A stretch of DNA of 16,842 nucleotides, taken from assembly GCA_028717785.1 (NCBI GenBank), contig JAQUND010000030.1, forward strand, positions 1-16,842. The letters run 5' to 3'. Positions 1 through 9,592 of the stretch are shown here, piece by piece. The DNA comes from Candidatus Nanoarchaeia archaeon. Lineage in GTDB: Archaea; Nanoarchaeota; Nanoarchaeia; SCGC-AAA011-G17; JAFCDX01. A model generated the notes under the pieces. It was not told where the DNA came from, did not search any database, and saw only the letters and a program-made list of their open reading frames with translations. The first letter of the stretch is position 1; the number at the start of each line of letters is the position of its first letter. Position numbers and translations under genes: made by a program.

Positions 1-923
1 GTTATCAAGATTATTTTCCAATTCAAATAATAAATTCTTCTTATTTAAATATTACAGGAAATACATTTTATAATACTAATTTAACTATAAAAGCAATTGG
101 TATAGATAGTCTTAGTTATAATTTGACATTGTGGTATAATAATTTTTATGGTTCTGGTATTAATGGTACAAAAGGAAATACAAGCGGTTGTTATAATAAT
201 ATTGGTAATTATTATCAACAAGGTATTCCATATTCAGATATGGTTAACGGAGAATGTGGATTAGTTAATTTTACTAATGATAATTCTACAACGGTTATGA
301 ATAGTTTATTATTAAATTGGACACCTCAATCTTCTTATAAAAATATCAATTATACATTAGAATATGTATTAAATAATGTTAGAACTACTATAACTAATAT
401 AATTTTAACTAATTACCTATTTTCTGTAACATCTAGTGGTTCATATCTATTAAATATCATACCTAATGATGGTTATGCCAATGGAACTATTATGAATCTT
501 ACATTTAATTTTATTTATAGTCCATCTAATCCCCCTGGTGGTGGAGGTGGTGGTAATAGACCAATAATGCCTGAACTTCCACCAATTACTCCAGAAGAAC
601 CTATAATTGTTCCTCCTTATCCAATAATACCCGATTTACCTAAAATAATTGATTCTACTAGAGATGGTAATATAATAACTACAAATATAATTACTAATTC
701 AGGAGTAAAATCCACTTTAAAATTAATAATGGAAAATGTTGGTTTATCTAAATTAAAACCTAAATTGATAATCAGTTTTGAAAATCCAGAAATAAAAGGA
801 TTAGTAACTAAATTTCATTTATTTTCATTTAAAGAATTAATACTTATTTTAATAATGATGACTTTAATTTTCTTTTTAGTAACAATAGGTAAATATGTAA
901 AGTTAAATATTAAAAATAGTTAA
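1..923 (+). CDS. Beta-helix surface protein, C-terminal part (5' end outside window)
   Basis: The reading frame is already open at base 3 and runs without a stop to the TAA at 921-923, so the true start lies upstream; the TTG at 123 is internal. The first ~50 codons (YQDYF..., NTFYN, LWYNNFY) align with residues ~515-545 of the beta-helix protein at 7086-9596, so this is the end of a paralogous right-handed beta-helix (NosD-like) protein. Next come the shared motif [19 protein letters not shown], an Ig/FN3-like segment (~270-510), a Gly6 stretch followed by a Pro-rich stalk (~530-640), a short domain and a C-terminal transmembrane helix (~835-890) with Lys-containing tail. Sequons are frequent. 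It is probably an anchored, glycosylated cell-surface protein. The family assignment rests on the paralogue, because the helical rungs of this copy are outside the window. Ligand unknown. Confidence 0.8.
   Translation, partial: YQDYFPIQIINSSYLNITGNTFYNTNLTIKAIGIDSLSYNLTLWYNNFYGSGINGTKGNTSGCYNNIGNYYQQGIPYSDMVNGECGLVNFTNDNSTTVMNSLLLNWTPQSSYKNINYTLEYVLNNVRTTITNIILTNYLFSVTSSGSYLLNIIPNDGYANGTIMNLTFNFIYSPSNPPGGGGGGNRPIMPELPPITPEEPIIVPPYPIIPDLPKIIDSTRDGNIITTNIITNSGVKSTLKLIMENVGLSKLKPKLIISFENPEIKGLVTKFHLFSFKELILILIMMTLIFFLVTIGKYVKLNIKNS
186..243 (+). repeat. 58-bp exact direct repeat, copy 1
   Basis: Identical, base for base, to 8724-8781 by direct comparison. It encodes [19 protein letters not shown] at the end of the beta-helix of the truncated first gene. 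Flanking DNA diverges at both ends. Confidence 0.93.
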
Positions 924-928
924 AAAGA

Positions 929-937
929 TTTAAATAT
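929..937 (+). promoter_or_regulatory. TATA box for the subtilase gene
   Basis: The AT octamer-like TTTAAATAT, preceded by an A/G-rich BRE-like AAAAGA, is centred 25 nt before the ATG at 958. This puts transcription start at or next to the start codon, so the mRNA should be leaderless. The box begins 6 nt after the stop of the upstream gene. Confidence 0.7.
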
Positions 938-957
938 ATGGTAAAATTTAATTGAAT

Positions 958-1950
958 ATGAAAAAAAGAGTTATTATTGCTTTTATTTTATTACTAAGTT
1001 TATTTACATTTCAAAGATTAAACGGATTTTTTGTTTATGATTCTGGAAAAAATATTAGTATTCCAGATACTTTTGTTCAAGATATACAAATAAATAATGC
1101 AAAATTTTATGATGAAAACAATAATGGTTTAATCGATAAAATACAATTAGAAAATAAATTTGATAAATTAAAGATAAATGATTATGATAAAAAAAGAGTT
1201 ATTATTACTTTTAAAAATAAACAGTTAGTAAAAGAATTGACTAAAAATGAAATAGAAGAATTATTAAAAAATCCTGAAGTGTTATCTATTTCTGAAGATA
1301 GTAAATATAATTTAACTTTACAAGATACTATTCCTTTGATTGGAGCAACTAATTTACATTTAAATAATTTAACTGGAATAAATGAAACAGTTTGCATTTT
1401 AGATTCTGGAATATATTCAGAACACCCTGTATTTACAAATAAAATAATAAATGAATACTGTTATAGTGATGATGATTATTCTGATAATAATAAAGGTTAT
1501 TGTTTTAACAATACTGAAGAATATCCAGACGCAAATGATGACCTGGGACATGGTACAATTGTTGCTGGAATTGTTAGTGATGTTGCTCCTGAAACAAAAT
1601 TAGTTATTGTAAAAATTTGTAATTTATATGGAGGTTGTTTGTATTCAGATTTAATAAAAGGAATAAATTATTGTATTAATAATAAAGATAAATACAATAT
1701 TTCTGTTATTACTTTAAGTCTTGGAACAGGATATGTTTACAATGATCCTAATTCTTGTAATTTAGATAATATTGATATAACTAATTCTATTAACAATGCT
1801 TATTCAAATAATATATTTGTGGATGCTTCTTCAGGTAATTCTCATTCTAATGATGGAATATCTGCTCCAGCCTGTCTAGAAAATATTACTGCTGTTGGAG
1901 CAACAGATAAACAAGATAGAATTGCTTCTTATTCAACAATGGAGATTTAG
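958..1950 (+). CDS. Subtilisin-like (S8) protease, N-terminal part of frameshifted gene
   Basis: This is the first part of one gene that continues in another frame to 3068. It starts at ATG 958, which lies 25 nt from the TATA box; a TTG at 952 is in frame but less likely. Residues 1-22 form a signal peptide (MKKR then a hydrophobic run). Residues ~75-120 resemble an I9-type propeptide. The peptidase domain follows, with catalytic Asp149 in ILDSGIYSEH, His198 in DLGHGTIVAGIV and oxyanion Asn294 in SSGNSH. The frame then goes ...ASYST and stops at TAG 1948-1950. The family expectation is ...STNGDLVDVYAPG, which is exactly what the -1 frame gives from base 1938. Exported serine protease; possible jobs are maturation of neighbouring surface proteins or attack on other cells (inference). 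The fragment alone lacks the catalytic Ser and would be inactive. Confidence 0.85.
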   Translation: MKKRVIIAFILLLSLFTFQRLNGFFVYDSGKNISIPDTFVQDIQINNAKFYDENNNGLIDKIQLENKFDKLKINDYDKKRVIITFKNKQLVKELTKNEIEELLKNPEVLSISEDSKYNLTLQDTIPLIGATNLHLNNLTGINETVCILDSGIYSEHPVFTNKIINEYCYSDDDYSDNNKGYCFNNTEEYPDANDDLGHGTIVAGIVSDVAPETKLVIVKICNLYGGCLYSDLIKGINYCINNKDKYNISVITLSLGTGYVYNDPNSCNLDNIDITNSINNAYSNNIFVDASSGNSHSNDGISAPACLENITAVGATDKQDRIASYSTMEI

Positions 1951-3068
1951 TTGATGTTTATGCTCCGGGAACTAATATTAACAGTACAACTTGTGTTAAT
2001 TCTGGACAATTATGTAGTCCTTCTGGATATACTAATTCTTTTTCTGGAACTTCTTTTTCAAGTCCACATATTGCTGGAGCTGCTGTTTTATTAATTAATT
2101 ATGCAAAAAATAATAATATTAATTTAAATCCAACTGAAATAAGAAATATTTTAAAATCAACTGGAAAAGAAATAGATTACAATAATAAAAAATATTATAG
2201 AATCGATTTAGTTAAAGCTATTAATTATTTTAATGAATCTTTAAATATATGGACAGATGAAAATTTTAAAGAATATTTAACTAATACCACTTTTTATGCA
2301 AATTTTACTAAAACATTTAGTGCATTAGAAAATACTTCCTGTATTTTAAATTTAGAAAATGAAAGTTATAATATGACTTTTAATAATAATTTATATGAAT
2401 ATAATAAATTTGTTATTAATACTAATTATTTTATCAATTGTTCTTATAACAATATAAATTTAAGTAAAAATGGAAGTATTAGTAATAATTTTTATTTAAA
2501 TCACAGTTTAAATGTAATTGTTAAAAATTATGAAAATGAATCACTTTCTAATATAAATTTAATTATTTACGAATTTAATAATAGTTATTTAACTAATATT
2601 ACATTTAATGGTAATTTACAGATAAATCTAACTGAATTTTTAGTTTTAAATTCTAATAATTTAAATAAAACACCCCATAAATTAATTATTACTAAAGGTG
2701 ATTTAAGTGAAGAAAAAGAAATTAGTTTAAATACAGATATAGAAGAAACTTTTATGATTAATATTTCTGAACCCATTATTGTTCCAGTTATATCTATTCC
2801 TAGTTCAAGTTCTTCAAGTGGTTCTGGTGGTGGAGGTTCTAGTAAAACTGTAATAAAACAAGAAACTAAAACAACAGAAGAACCAAAAATTGTTGAAAAA
2901 GAAGTTATAAAAGAAGAAAATACAAGGTTTTTAGAATTAAAACAAGAATCTATACAAAATATTCAAGATAATAGTGTTAAAAAAGATATTAGTTTACTAT
3001 ATTTCATTCCAATAATATTTTTATTCATTATTTTATTAAAGATATTCAAAAGAAAAGTATATAAATAA
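1938..3068 (+). pseudogene. Subtilisin-like protease, C-terminal part in shifted frame with membrane anchor
   Basis: This continuation of the gene starting at 958 reads in the -1 frame from AAT 1938 (NGDLVDVYAPG...) without a stop to TAA 3066-3068. It carries the third catalytic motif SFSGTSFSSPHIAGAA with Ser at 2052-2054 (residue 366 if the frames are joined). There follow the end of the peptidase domain (~2100-2230), a sequon-rich Ig-like region (~2290-2780), a Ser/Gly-rich stalk (~2799-2845), a charged Lys/Glu stretch and a C-terminal transmembrane helix (~2985-3045) with RKVYK tail. The joined product would be 703 residues, a normal size for a secreted, anchored subtilase. The shifted frame has no ATG before 2373. 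The 376 codons downstream are free of decay, so the lesion is very recent or a sequencing/assembly error; a programmed shift is less likely because no canonical slippery heptamer is seen. Confidence 0.8.
3058..3066 (+). promoter_or_regulatory. TATA box overlapping the end of the subtilase gene
   Basis: TATATAAAT with AAAAG upstream is centred 25 nt before ATG 3087. It lies within the last codons and stop (GTA TAT AAA TAA) of the preceding gene, so the next gene has its own promoter despite an 18-nt intergenic gap. A leaderless transcript is predicted. Confidence 0.7.
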
Positions 3069-3086
3069 AATTTTTATTATAATCGT

Positions 3087-6000
3087 ATGAATTTTAATAA
3101 AAAAGAATATATTTTATTATTAATTGTGTTTATTATTTTAATTACAATTAAGGTATACTCTAATACTCCTGCTGTTTCAAATTTAGTTATTAATACTACA
3201 TTAAAAACTAATTTAACTAATGAAAATTTAACTGCTTATTGGATAATAAATGAACCAGGTTTTAAAAATGTTACAATTTGGAATGTAAATGGTGTTTCTT
3301 TTCCAATATTATATTTACCCTTTGAAAATAATTCAAATGCTTCCTTAACTGAAGATTATACTACTTTTCATAATAATGGAAATGTATCTGGAGCAATTTA
3401 TAATTTAAGTGCAGGTTATGATGGATATGGAGCATATAATTTTACAACTGGAAGTTATATTAGTGTTCCAACACTAGATGCATTAGTTAGAAATAATTAT
3501 TCTTATGGGGGGTGGGTAAAATTTGATACGTTTAGTTGTCCTGGAATTGTACCTTATTGTGTAGTTATGAGTCAATTAGATGCCAATAATAATGGTTTCG
3601 CTTTATTTACAAGTTCTATTACACAAGGAGGTATACTCTGTTCAGCAATTAATGGTGTAACAATAAAATCAACAAATGGTGTAACAATACAAACAAATAA
3701 ATGGTATCATTTTATGTGTACTTCTAATTCAACTGCATTATGTTTTTATTTAAATGGAGAACAACAAGATTGTATAGATTCTGATATTATGGGAGTATCA
3801 AATAATTTTTATATTGGTGGGCAAGTATTAGGAAATACATTTTGGTTTAATGGAAGTATAGATGAAGTATATGTTTTTAATAAAAGTTTAAGTTCAGAAC
3901 AAATTAAGTTTTTATATGAAAATAAAACAAATATTATTTCTAGTGAAGAAACTTCAAAAGGACAAGTTTGGAATTTTACTGTAATTCCTGTTAATTCTTC
4001 ACAAAAAGGAATAGCTGTTAATTCAAGTTCTTTATTAATTAAAAATTCAGTCCCTATAATAAAAAATATTAGTTTAGAAGAAAATTTAACTTCTATAGGT
4101 AAAGGATATAATTATACTTTTAATTGTAGTTCTTATATTCAAGATGATGATAATGATTATTTAAACATTAGTTATTTTTGGTATGAAGGAAATAATATAA
4201 TTATTTCTAATAATACTGCTGGTAGTAATATGAGCAATTTTACTGATACTATTTCAGGAACAATTTATGCTAATACGAATTTAACTGGAAATAATTATAG
4301 ATTAGGTTATAATTATAGTTGTGGAGTTTATGTTTGTGATGGAACTGCATGCAACCAGAGTAATTCAAGTATGTTATTTATTAATGATAGTTTTCCTTAT
4401 TTTAATAATATAACCTATTTTAATAATATTTTAAAGGTTTCAATAAATAAAGGGTATCAATTTAATGGCTCTGTTAATATTGCTGATAAAGAAGTAAATC
4501 AACTACTAAATATTTCATTTACTTGGTATGAAGGAAATAATATAATTATTTCTAATAATACTAATGGGGGGAATATGAGTAATATTACCAACGCAAGAAA
4601 TGAAACTACTTATTATACATCCCAAAATTTAACTATTAATAATTATAAATTAGGTTATAATTACAGTCTTGGAGTTTATGTTTGTGATGGATATTATTGT
4701 AATCAAAGTAATTCCAGTACCTTACAAATACAATTGTATACAATAGATAAAATAAGTTATTTAGGAACAGGAGATTTTTATTCTTTAGGATTCGATGATT
4801 ATTTGTATGGAACTGATGGATTGGAAAATTCCAGAAGACAATATGATGGAATGAAGTTTTTTTTAAGTACATATTATAATTCTTCATTAAAAATAGTTCT
4901 TACAACTATACCAAAACCAGAAACAGCACAAGTTAATAGAGCAAATATAACAAATCCTATAGATAATTATAGATGGAATATAGCAGATTATGAATTTGAT
5001 AAAGTGATTAATCTTTGTGGTCATGGTTATAATCATAGTTTTGAATTTGTTCCAGGTATAACTGATTCTAAATCTGCAAATGATACTATCTTAAATTCAT
5101 ATAATATGCTTACAAATGTCATTGGAAGAAATATGACCTGTTGGAAATTTGCAGGTTATTCTGAAGTACATCCATATGGATCCATTGCATTAAGTAATCT
5201 TCCTTATATTATGGCTATGAGAGGAGAAGCAAATTCTAATTATGTAGAAAGGAATTTATCTTATACTAATATTATAGAAATGAAAGATTTAATGGGTATT
5301 GCAATTTTAGATTTTTCTACTGGAAGCAGAGCTAGATCTGGTCATTTTTGTCCTTCAGATCAAGGTGGTGATTGCATGCATCCTGGTGGTTTTTCTACTG
5401 AATTAACTCAAGCAAAAGGCAGAAATATTTCTATTTTAGATTGGGATGAACTTGGAGAATTATATGATATGTATAATGGAACTAATTTAACAATAAATAA
5501 TTTTACAACTTTTAATATAAATTCAGATGCAACATTCTGGAGTTATAGAAAAAGATTAGCTATTAATATAACAGGAATAATTGATGATGCAACGCATTCA
5601 TATTTACAAGTAACAACTCCTTCTGGAATAAAAGTTGCTCAAAATAGGATCAAATATACCGGAACTGGAAAAGAAAGAGCTGCATTAATAATAATTCCAG
5701 TTGAAAATGGTACATATACAATTACAAACCTATCAATACAACCAACAGATCCATCGTTTGTTATCAATAATATAACTATATATGCAAATAATACTAAATG
5801 GGGATTTAATTCTAGTGATGCAAATGGTTCAGCTTATATGATGTTTAAATTACAATGGACTGGAAATGTAAATATTTGGGGAGATTATAATAATACTAAT
5901 TCAGATTTTAATATTACACATGGATTTAGATTTAATCAATCACAAGGAGATAAATGGTGGGTAGAACACAGTATGGAAACAGGAAAATTATCTATACTTG

Positions 6001-7040
6001 GTCCTTCTGGACCTGGAACAGAATATATTACAGCACAATTACCTTTTACTTTTGTAAAAAGTATAGACAATTCAAACTATAAAAGATATATAATTAATAA
6101 TACTAATGTATTTTTTAATATGACAGGTAATTTTAATTTTAGTATACCTGAAATTTATGCTTCTAATTGGAAAATGAATGTAACTTATCCAAATGGAACT
6201 ACACTTACAAATATTAAATTTTATCAAGGCGGTTCAACTATTTTTAGTTTACCTATTATTATGGAAGATAGTTCTACTATTATTGATTATTATGGAGAAA
6301 CAAATTTACCTTCAATTGATTTAACTCCTAATTCCGATACAAATTTATATTTTGGGGATAGTATACCTATCTCCTGTGTAGTCTCTGATAATGATACAAT
6401 GGATAATGTAGAATTAACATTAGATGGAACAACTGTATGCTACGAATCTGCAAATGGTCAAACTAGTGTTGCTTGTAATTATAATTATAAAACCGATTCC
6501 TTGGGAGATAAAATATTAACTTGTACTGGAACAGATCTTATTAAAGATAAAGATTCTAAATCTGTAATATTAACAATAAGAGCAAATAGTGGTTCTTCAG
6601 GCGGTTCAAGTGGAGGATCAAGTACAACTAAAAATCCAATAATAGATGTAACACAACAAGAACAAACTACAACTTTAACAAAAGGACAATCAAATATTAT
6701 AATATATGATCAATTAGATCATACAATTGTTATTGATTCAGTAAATAGTGATTCTGTAACATTTACAATAGATAATAGAATAAGTTCTACAATCTTTATT
6801 AAAGAATCAAAAGAAATTGATTTAACTGGAGATGGAATTAATGATATTAGACTAACTTTAAATTCAATTATTTTAAATAAAGCTGATATTAGTGTAGAAA
6901 AATTAGCTAATGCTAGCCCAGAACAAAAAACAGAAATAACAACTAAAAAAGTTTCATTATTTTGGTGGTTGTTAGTATTATTAAGCCTAGTAATTATAGG
7001 AAATATAATTTATTTTATATTTTTTAAGAAAAAATATTAA
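3087..7040 (+). CDS. Anchored surface protein: LamG-like, Ig-like repeats, polysaccharide-deacetylase-like domain
   Basis: A protein of 1317 residues. Residues 1-25 are a signal peptide ending ...VYS. Residues ~75-280 look like a LamG/concanavalin-type jelly roll (YSYGGWVKF, NKWYHFMCT, FYLNGE, NGSIDEVYVFN). Residues ~320-435 and ~436-550 are two tandem Ig-like repeats sharing WYEGNNIIISNNT and GVYVCDG..CNQSNSS. Residues ~555-800 resemble the NodB/CE4 deacetylase fold: SLGFDD (Asp570, Asp571) as motif 1, HGYNH (His646, His650) as the metal-binding HxxxH, and a late MHPGG (His765). An uncharacterised beta-rich region follows, another Ig-like segment (~1085-1165), an SSGGSSGGSS stalk (1168-1184), a membrane-proximal domain with a GDGINDI loop, and a transmembrane helix (~1290-1312) with KKKY tail. 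Sequons are very dense. It probably binds and perhaps deacetylates a surface glycan (inference); the catalytic call is moderate because motifs 3 and 4 are unclear. The ATG is fixed by TATA spacing. Confidence 0.8.
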   Translation: MNFNKKEYILLLIVFIILITIKVYSNTPAVSNLVINTTLKTNLTNENLTAYWIINEPGFKNVTIWNVNGVSFPILYLPFENNSNASLTEDYTTFHNNGNVSGAIYNLSAGYDGYGAYNFTTGSYISVPTLDALVRNNYSYGGWVKFDTFSCPGIVPYCVVMSQLDANNNGFALFTSSITQGGILCSAINGVTIKSTNGVTIQTNKWYHFMCTSNSTALCFYLNGEQQDCIDSDIMGVSNNFYIGGQVLGNTFWFNGSIDEVYVFNKSLSSEQIKFLYENKTNIISSEETSKGQVWNFTVIPVNSSQKGIAVNSSSLLIKNSVPIIKNISLEENLTSIGKGYNYTFNCSSYIQDDDNDYLNISYFWYEGNNIIISNNTAGSNMSNFTDTISGTIYANTNLTGNNYRLGYNYSCGVYVCDGTACNQSNSSMLFINDSFPYFNNITYFNNILKVSINKGYQFNGSVNIADKEVNQLLNISFTWYEGNNIIISNNTNGGNMSNITNARNETTYYTSQNLTINNYKLGYNYSLGVYVCDGYYCNQSNSSTLQIQLYTIDKISYLGTGDFYSLGFDDYLYGTDGLENSRRQYDGMKFFLSTYYNSSLKIVLTTIPKPETAQVNRANITNPIDNYRWNIADYEFDKVINLCGHGYNHSFEFVPGITDSKSANDTILNSYNMLTNVIGRNMTCWKFAGYSEVHPYGSIALSNLPYIMAMRGEANSNYVERNLSYTNIIEMKDLMGIAILDFSTGSRARSGHFCPSDQGGDCMHPGGFSTELTQAKGRNISILDWDELGELYDMYNGTNLTINNFTTFNINSDATFWSYRKRLAINITGIIDDATHSYLQVTTPSGIKVAQNRIKYTGTGKERAALIIIPVENGTYTITNLSIQPTDPSFVINNITIYANNTKWGFNSSDANGSAYMMFKLQWTGNVNIWGDYNNTNSDFNITHGFRFNQSQGDKWWVEHSMETGKLSILGPSGPGTEYITAQLPFTFVKSIDNSNYKRYIINNTNVFFNMTGNFNFSIPEIYASNWKMNVTYPNGTTLTNIKFYQGGSTIFSLPIIMEDSSTIIDYYGETNLPSIDLTPNSDTNLYFGDSIPISCVVSDNDTMDNVELTLDGTTVCYESANGQTSVACNYNYKTDSLGDKILTCTGTDLIKDKDSKSVILTIRANSGSSGGSSGGSSTTKNPIIDVTQQEQTTTLTKGQSNIIIYDQLDHTIVIDSVNSDSVTFTIDNRISSTIFIKESKEIDLTGDGINDIRLTLNSIILNKADISVEKLANASPEQKTEITTKKVSLFWWLLVLLSLVIIGNIIYFIFFKKKY
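4178..4217 (+). repeat. 40-bp exact direct repeat, copy 1 (Ig-like domain 1)
   Basis: It encodes WYEGNNIIISNNT in the first Ig-like domain and is identical to 4523-4562. The flanking protein sequence is also related, so this is the best-conserved core of a domain-sized tandem duplication (period 345 bp, 115 codons). Confidence 0.9.
4523..4562 (+). repeat. 40-bp exact direct repeat, copy 2 (Ig-like domain 2)
   Basis: Identical to 4178-4217 and in the same reading frame, 345 bp away. It marks the second Ig-like repeat of the LamG/deacetylase-like protein. Unequal crossing-over here would add or remove one domain in frame. Confidence 0.9.
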
Positions 7041-7055
7041 TTCTCAAAAGAAAGA

Positions 7056-7064
7056 TATATAAAT
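7056..7064 (+). promoter_or_regulatory. TATA box for the second beta-helix gene
   Basis: TATATAAAT preceded by purine-rich AAGAAAGA (BRE-like) is centred 26 nt before ATG 7086. It is nearly the same box as at 3058-3066, suggesting co-regulation of the two surface genes. Leaderless transcript predicted. Confidence 0.7.
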
Positions 7065-7085
7065 AACTTTTTTATCATATATCTA

Positions 7086-9592
7086 ATGAAATTAAATAAA
7101 AAAGAGGTATTTGTGATAATTAGTTTTATTACTCTATTATTATTTGTAAACTTAGTTTATTCTCTACCTAATATTTATTCAAATGATGGGACACAATATG
7201 CAAGTGTCCAAGCTTGTTTACTTGCTATAAATGGTACAGAAGAAAAAAGTTGTATTTTAAACCAACCAAATTATGTTGAAACTTTAAGTAAATCAATTTA
7301 TAATATTACAGGTATAAATGGATTAGTTCTTAGTTTAGAAACTGTTGGAATATTAAAAATAAATCAATCCAATATAACACTTGATTTTTCAGGAACTAAA
7401 TTTGTTAAATATAATAGGAATACACTATCTCAGTATGGAATATTTGCTTATTTTTATAATAATATAAATGTTACTATAAAAAATTTGGATATGACTGATT
7501 TAGATTATGCAATAATAAATGGATGGATAGAAGCAGAAAATGTAGATCATCGTAGAGGAAATAGTAATTGGAGTTTATACAATATAAAAGGAAATGTTAA
7601 AAGTCAATTTACAAATTATTCTTATTTTGAAAATATAACTGGAAATATTCTAGGAACGGATAATATTAATAATACTTTTATTAATTGTTCTGGTTCTATA
7701 AGTGGTTCTTTTTATAATAGTTATATTAGAAATTTTAATGGTACTTATATTACTATAGATGGAGAAAATAATACATTTATTAATATTAAGGTAACAGATG
7801 AATCAAAATCATTAAATAATATTTTTTATGGAAGTAATATAACTGCATATAAAATAATATTAACTGAAAATGCTTTTTTAAATAATTCTAATATAGGATA
7901 TATTCAAGAAACTGTAATAAATAATGTAACTATAACTAATACTAAATTTAATTCCAGTAATATTAATATTAATGCTTATGATAATTGGTATCTTTATAAC
8001 AATTCTATAAATAATACTAATGGTAATACTTGTTTATTTTTAAAAGGAAATGGAAGTAATATAATCGATAATTCATTTTATAAATGTGGAAATAAATCCT
8101 ATAATGAAAGTGAAGGTTGGACTTATAATGAAACTTACATAATTTCTAATTCTACATTTACATATAATGATATTAATTATAATAGTTGTCTTTTAGTTGT
8201 AAATAGTGCAATGGGATTACAAAGAATAAATACTAATAATGAAATTGTAAATGATCCAGATGGAATAGTAAATTATGGCTTATGGTTATATACAGATTCA
8301 GCTGGTTTACTAACTTGCGGAGTAGGATCAAAAGTAACTATTTTAGTCGCAAGTGACTTAGGCTTAACTTGTGATCAGCTTCCAGGAATGATTGGAGGAA
8401 CTTGTGATTATAACAATACTTATGCTTTTGAAGCCAAAGGTTATGGAAATAATTATATTTGGAATACTTCAATAATAAATGCAACCTTAACATTAAATTC
8501 TGGAACAACTTCTTATTTAAATTTTAATAATGGAACTCGTTATATTAATGATTCTAGATTTGTACAAGATTATTTTTCAATTAATAGTATTGGTTTTGAT
8601 AATAAAATTACTCAAAACACATTTTATAATGAAACTTCTGATGTTTTATATTCGGTAAATATTTCTGAAAATGATACTTTATGGTATAATAACTTTTATG
8701 AAATGGGGGTAAATGGTGGAATTGGTTGTTATAATAATATTGGTAATTATTATCAACAAGGTATTCCATATTCAGATATGGCAAGTGGTGAATGTGGTTT
8801 AATTAATATAACAAGCCCATCTAGCCAGAGTTCTAGCAATCCTATAATTATAAGTTGGACTGCTCAAGATTCATTAAATACTATAAATTATATTTTAGAA
8901 TATATTTTAAATGGAGTTAGAACAACAATCGGGTCTACAACTAGTCTAAGTTATAATTGGAATGTTCCTAATACTGATGCAAATTATACAATAAATATAA
9001 TTCCTAAGGATATTTATACAAATGGAACAAATAGAAATTCTACTGTTTTAATAAAAATACTAATATCAGAAGAAACATCAACATCTTCTGGTAGTTCTGG
9101 AGGTGGATCTAGTAGTAAAAAAGAAGGTGCAACTATAATTGAGGGTTTAAAATTAGAAAATTTACAAGGTTTTACTACAAATATTGATAAGTTTAGCATA
9201 GGAGGGATTGATGAATTAAAAACCCAAGATTTGGAAATAACAAATCCATCTGATAATAATTTAATAATAAAAATTATACCTGATAATAATTTAATTAATA
9301 TAATTAGTATATCTGAAAATTACTTTTTATTAAAACCTAAAGAAACTAAAATAATCTCTTTTAATATCAAAACTAAAGAGCCAGGAAATTATAAAGGAAT
9401 AATAAAAATAGTATCAGATGAATATCAAAAAATTATAAATGTTGATATTAATGTTAAGCCTACAAATGTAAAAGAATTTAATGAAGAAACTCAAAAAGTT
9501 AGTGAAAATTTAAAAATAAAAAATGTAAATTCTATATTTATATGGATTGGACATATTATAACTATTATAATTAGTTTTTTTAAAGAATTATT

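Noticed and set aside
123..125. TTG 123 as the start of the first gene
   Set aside because: The frame is open to base 3 and the upstream codons align with the paralogue at 7086-9596, so the gene begins before the window.
952..957. TTG start for the subtilase at 952
   Set aside because: The ATG at 958 is 25 nt from the TATA box and begins a typical MKKR signal peptide; the TTG adds two residues only.
1930..1950. Programmed -1 frameshift site in the subtilase
   Set aside because: No X-XXY-YYZ slippery heptamer and no obvious downstream hairpin; a lost A explains the data more simply.
4178..4562. CRISPR-like or mobile-element repeat
   Set aside because: Only two copies, in frame within one protein and one domain length apart; this is a domain duplication.
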